Source: Mycobacterium sp. HUMS_12744610
Lineage (GTDB): Bacteria > Actinomycetota > Actinomycetes > Mycobacteriales > Mycobacteriaceae
NCBI RefSeq assembly: GCF_041206865.1
Contig: NZ_JBGEDP010000001.1
Span: 2,728,001 to 2,792,000 of the forward strand
Direction of reading: 5' to 3'
Length of the DNA stretch: 64,000 nt
Shown here: positions 62,535 through 64,000 of the stretch, in pieces
Numbering within the stretch: the first letter of the stretch is position 1
Layout of the letters: the number at the start of each line of letters is the position of its first letter
Notes under the pieces: generated by a model
Seen by the model: the letters and a program-made list of their open reading frames with translations, nothing else
Told to the model about the DNA's origin: nothing
The model's database searches: none
Made by a program: the position numbers and the translations under genes

Positions 62535-62698
62535 CTTGGGGCACCGCCGCGTTACCCCGCCCAGGGGTTGGCCAAACGTGACGATCGCGACATGACCCCG
62601 CGTTCACCCCCGGTTTCCCGGACCGCGTGCAGGGTACTTGCTCCTGCCAGCCTGGATTTTTCATCGAATGTGGAGCTCAGGGGTGTCGTTAACGTGAA

Positions 62699-62763
62699 AG
62701 GTGCACTGCCGCAAGGATAATCGGAGTATTCGAGGCTCGGTTATCCAGGATGGGAGTGCACCT
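62699..62763. other. Nested hairpin over the transposase ribosome-binding region
   Basis: AGGTGCACT (62699-62707) pairs with AGTGCACCT (62755-62763), and inside it GGATAA (62715-62720) pairs with TTATCC (62741-62746). GGGAG, the likely ribosome site of the transposase, lies at 62752-62756 at the base of the stem. Insertion sequences often use such a structure to limit transcripts entering from outside. Confidence 0.5.
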
Positions 62764-62768
62764 GTCAG

Positions 62769-64000
62769 ATGCAGGCTACTACGGATTGGTCGAAGAATGT
62801 CCGAGTTGAGGTCCGTGGCGACGACGTGGTCGGGCACGCCGGTAACGTGATACCCCGGTTGCTGGCCGACAATCTGGGTTTGACCAGCGGTTTGTCGTCG
62901 GTGCTGTCGCGCCCAGAAGTCACCCACGACCGAGGCGCGGTGTTGCGCGATGTGGCGGTATCGATCGCCGGCGGCGCGCAGAACCTGGCCGGCACCGCGG
63001 TGCTGCGCGATCAGCACCGGTTGTTTCAGGCGGTGGCGTCGGTTCCGACGATGTGGCGGTCCCTGGGCGAGATCGACGAGCAGAGCATCACCGAGGTCAC
63101 GGCCGTGCGCAACAAGGTCCGCTCTCGGGTGTGGGAGGCGATCGAGGCCCGCCACGGTGCGATCCCGGCTTCGCAGACCTGCTATGGGGACCTCGGGGAC
63201 ACGATCGTGATCCGCATCGACGCGTCGCTGATTCAGTCGCACAGCGATAAGCAGCACGCCGCAGGCAATTTCAAAGGCGGGTTTGGCTTCCACCCGCTGT
63301 TGGCGTGGTGTGACAACACCGGCGAACTGCTGGCGGTGATCGCCCGTGCAGGCAACGCCGGCTCGAACACCGCGGCCGATCATATCGCGATCATCGACGC
63401 CGCGATCGCGGCGATCCCGGCCAAGTGGCGCCGCAAGTTGCTGGTCACCATCGACGGCGCGGGTTCAAGCCACGCCGTCGTCGAACACCTGGAGAAACTC
63501 AATGCCCGGCCGGGGATGTCAGTGGGCTACTCGGTCGGATTCGACCTCGATGAGCGGGTCCGGGTCGCGATCGGCCAGATGCCCGATGCGGGATGGCAAG
63601 CCGCACTGGATGCCACCGGAGCGGCCCGTGACGACGCCCAGGTCGCCGAGTTGACCGGGCTGCTGCGCCACAGCACCGGAGGGGATCGGCTGGTCGGCTG
63701 GCCGGCCGGCATGCGCATCCTGGTGCGGCGCGAAGAAATCGAACACGGCACCCAGTTGTCATTGTTCGAGCAGCTGGCCGGCTACCGCTACCAGGTCCTC
63801 GCCACCTCGACTGCCGGTGGACAACCCCAGCGACTGGAAGCCCGCCACCGCGTCCACGCCCGGGTGGAGGGCTTCATCCGCACCGGCAAAGACACCGGCC
63901 TGGCCCGCTGGCCCTCACACTCGTTCGCCATCAACACCGCTTGGGTCACCGCCGTCGCGATCGCCATCGACCTGCTGTGCTGGATGCGACTGCTACTCCT
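62769..64000 (+). CDS. IS1380-family transposase (cut by the right edge)
   Basis: From ATG 62769 an open frame runs to the end of the window, ~410 residues. It contains VIPRLLADNLGLTSGLSSVL, AVSIAGGAQNLAGTAVLRDQ, the Asp in VIRIDASLIQSHSDKQHA, FHPLLAWCDNTGELLA, a second Asp in LVTIDGAGSSHAV and a late INTAWVTAVAIAIDLL. These are hallmarks of the IS1380 DDE transposases. The last part and right end of the element are outside. The left boundary lies between 62535 and 62699 but could not be fixed. Confidence 0.88.
   Translation, partial: MQATTDWSKNVRVEVRGDDVVGHAGNVIPRLLADNLGLTSGLSSVLSRPEVTHDRGAVLRDVAVSIAGGAQNLAGTAVLRDQHRLFQAVASVPTMWRSLGEIDEQSITEVTAVRNKVRSRVWEAIEARHGAIPASQTCYGDLGDTIVIRIDASLIQSHSDKQHAAGNFKGGFGFHPLLAWCDNTGELLAVIARAGNAGSNTAADHIAIIDAAIAAIPAKWRRKLLVTIDGAGSSHAVVEHLEKLNARPGMSVGYSVGFDLDERVRVAIGQMPDAGWQAALDATGAARDDAQVAELTGLLRHSTGGDRLVGWPAGMRILVRREEIEHGTQLSLFEQLAGYRYQVLATSTAGGQPQRLEARHRVHARVEGFIRTGKDTGLARWPSHSFAINTAWVTAVAIAIDLLCWMRLLL

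Overview
The window is high-GC actinobacterial DNA that reads as a Mycobacterium chromosome. It carries a complete yrbEA-yrbEB-mceA-F import operon with Mce-associated genes, KstD, KshA and Hsa-type steroid enzymes, mycofactocin-type short-chain dehydrogenases, a mycobacterial type III polyketide synthase, and a MIRU-like tandem repeat with GTG starts and 4-base ATGA overlaps. The species cannot be fixed from the sequence. No rRNA, tRNA or CRISPR array was seen.

Layout. (1) 1-13001: the 5' end of a KstD-type flavoprotein diverges from a KshA-type Rieske oxygenase, followed by a small CxxC protein and an extended SDR. Then comes a long minus-strand run, probably one or two operons: alcohol dehydrogenase, aldehyde dehydrogenase, enoyl-CoA hydratase, two overlapping acyl-CoA dehydrogenases, an NTF2-like protein, an SDR, a Lip-type esterase, an unrecognised protein with a 1-base frameshift, and another SDR. 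(2) 13078-14611: an IS3-family element inserted just upstream of that run. (3) 14728-25783: TetR regulator, unknown conserved protein, FadD ligase, Baeyer-Villiger monooxygenase (BVMO), SDR, two alpha/beta-barrel proteins, an Old Yellow Enzyme-type reductase, a second Lip esterase, an IclR regulator with a 19-bp palindrome, and a truncated pstS remnant. (4) 25791-40436: a second catabolic block with HsaA-like and HsaC-like enzymes, a frameshifted FAD dehydrogenase, a second BVMO, a [2Fe-2S] ferredoxin, two mycofactocin-type SDRs, and hsaF-hsaG-hsaE with an enoyl-CoA hydratase. (5) 40562-53315: the mce operon, flanked by related secreted proteins and ending in two Mce-associated membrane proteins. 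(6) 53328-53650: a 56-bp tandem repeat and a strong hairpin. (7) 53682-62534: an HsaD-like hydrolase, an NTF2-like protein, a DinB-OsmC fusion, a decayed molybdopterin oxidoreductase, a proline-rich membrane protein, a type III PKS with a broken isoprenylcysteine methyltransferase, and an SDR. (8) 62769-64000: the 5' part of an IS1380-type transposase.

How it fits together. The enzymes cover every signature step of bacterial 3-ketosteroid A/B-ring degradation: KstD and KshA open ring B, HsaA-like and HsaC-like enzymes hydroxylate and cleave ring A, an HsaD-like hydrolase cuts the C-C bond, and HsaE/F/G convert the released dienoate to pyruvate and an acyl-CoA. FadD, FadE and Ech proteins for side-chain or ring CoA chemistry, and an Mce importer, sit alongside. 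The inference is a self-contained catabolic and import island for a steroid-like or polycyclic lipid, parallel to the well-known cholesterol regulon. Several peripheral genes are decaying: three separate single-base frameshifts, two genes with internal deletions, a headless pstS and a truncated SDR.
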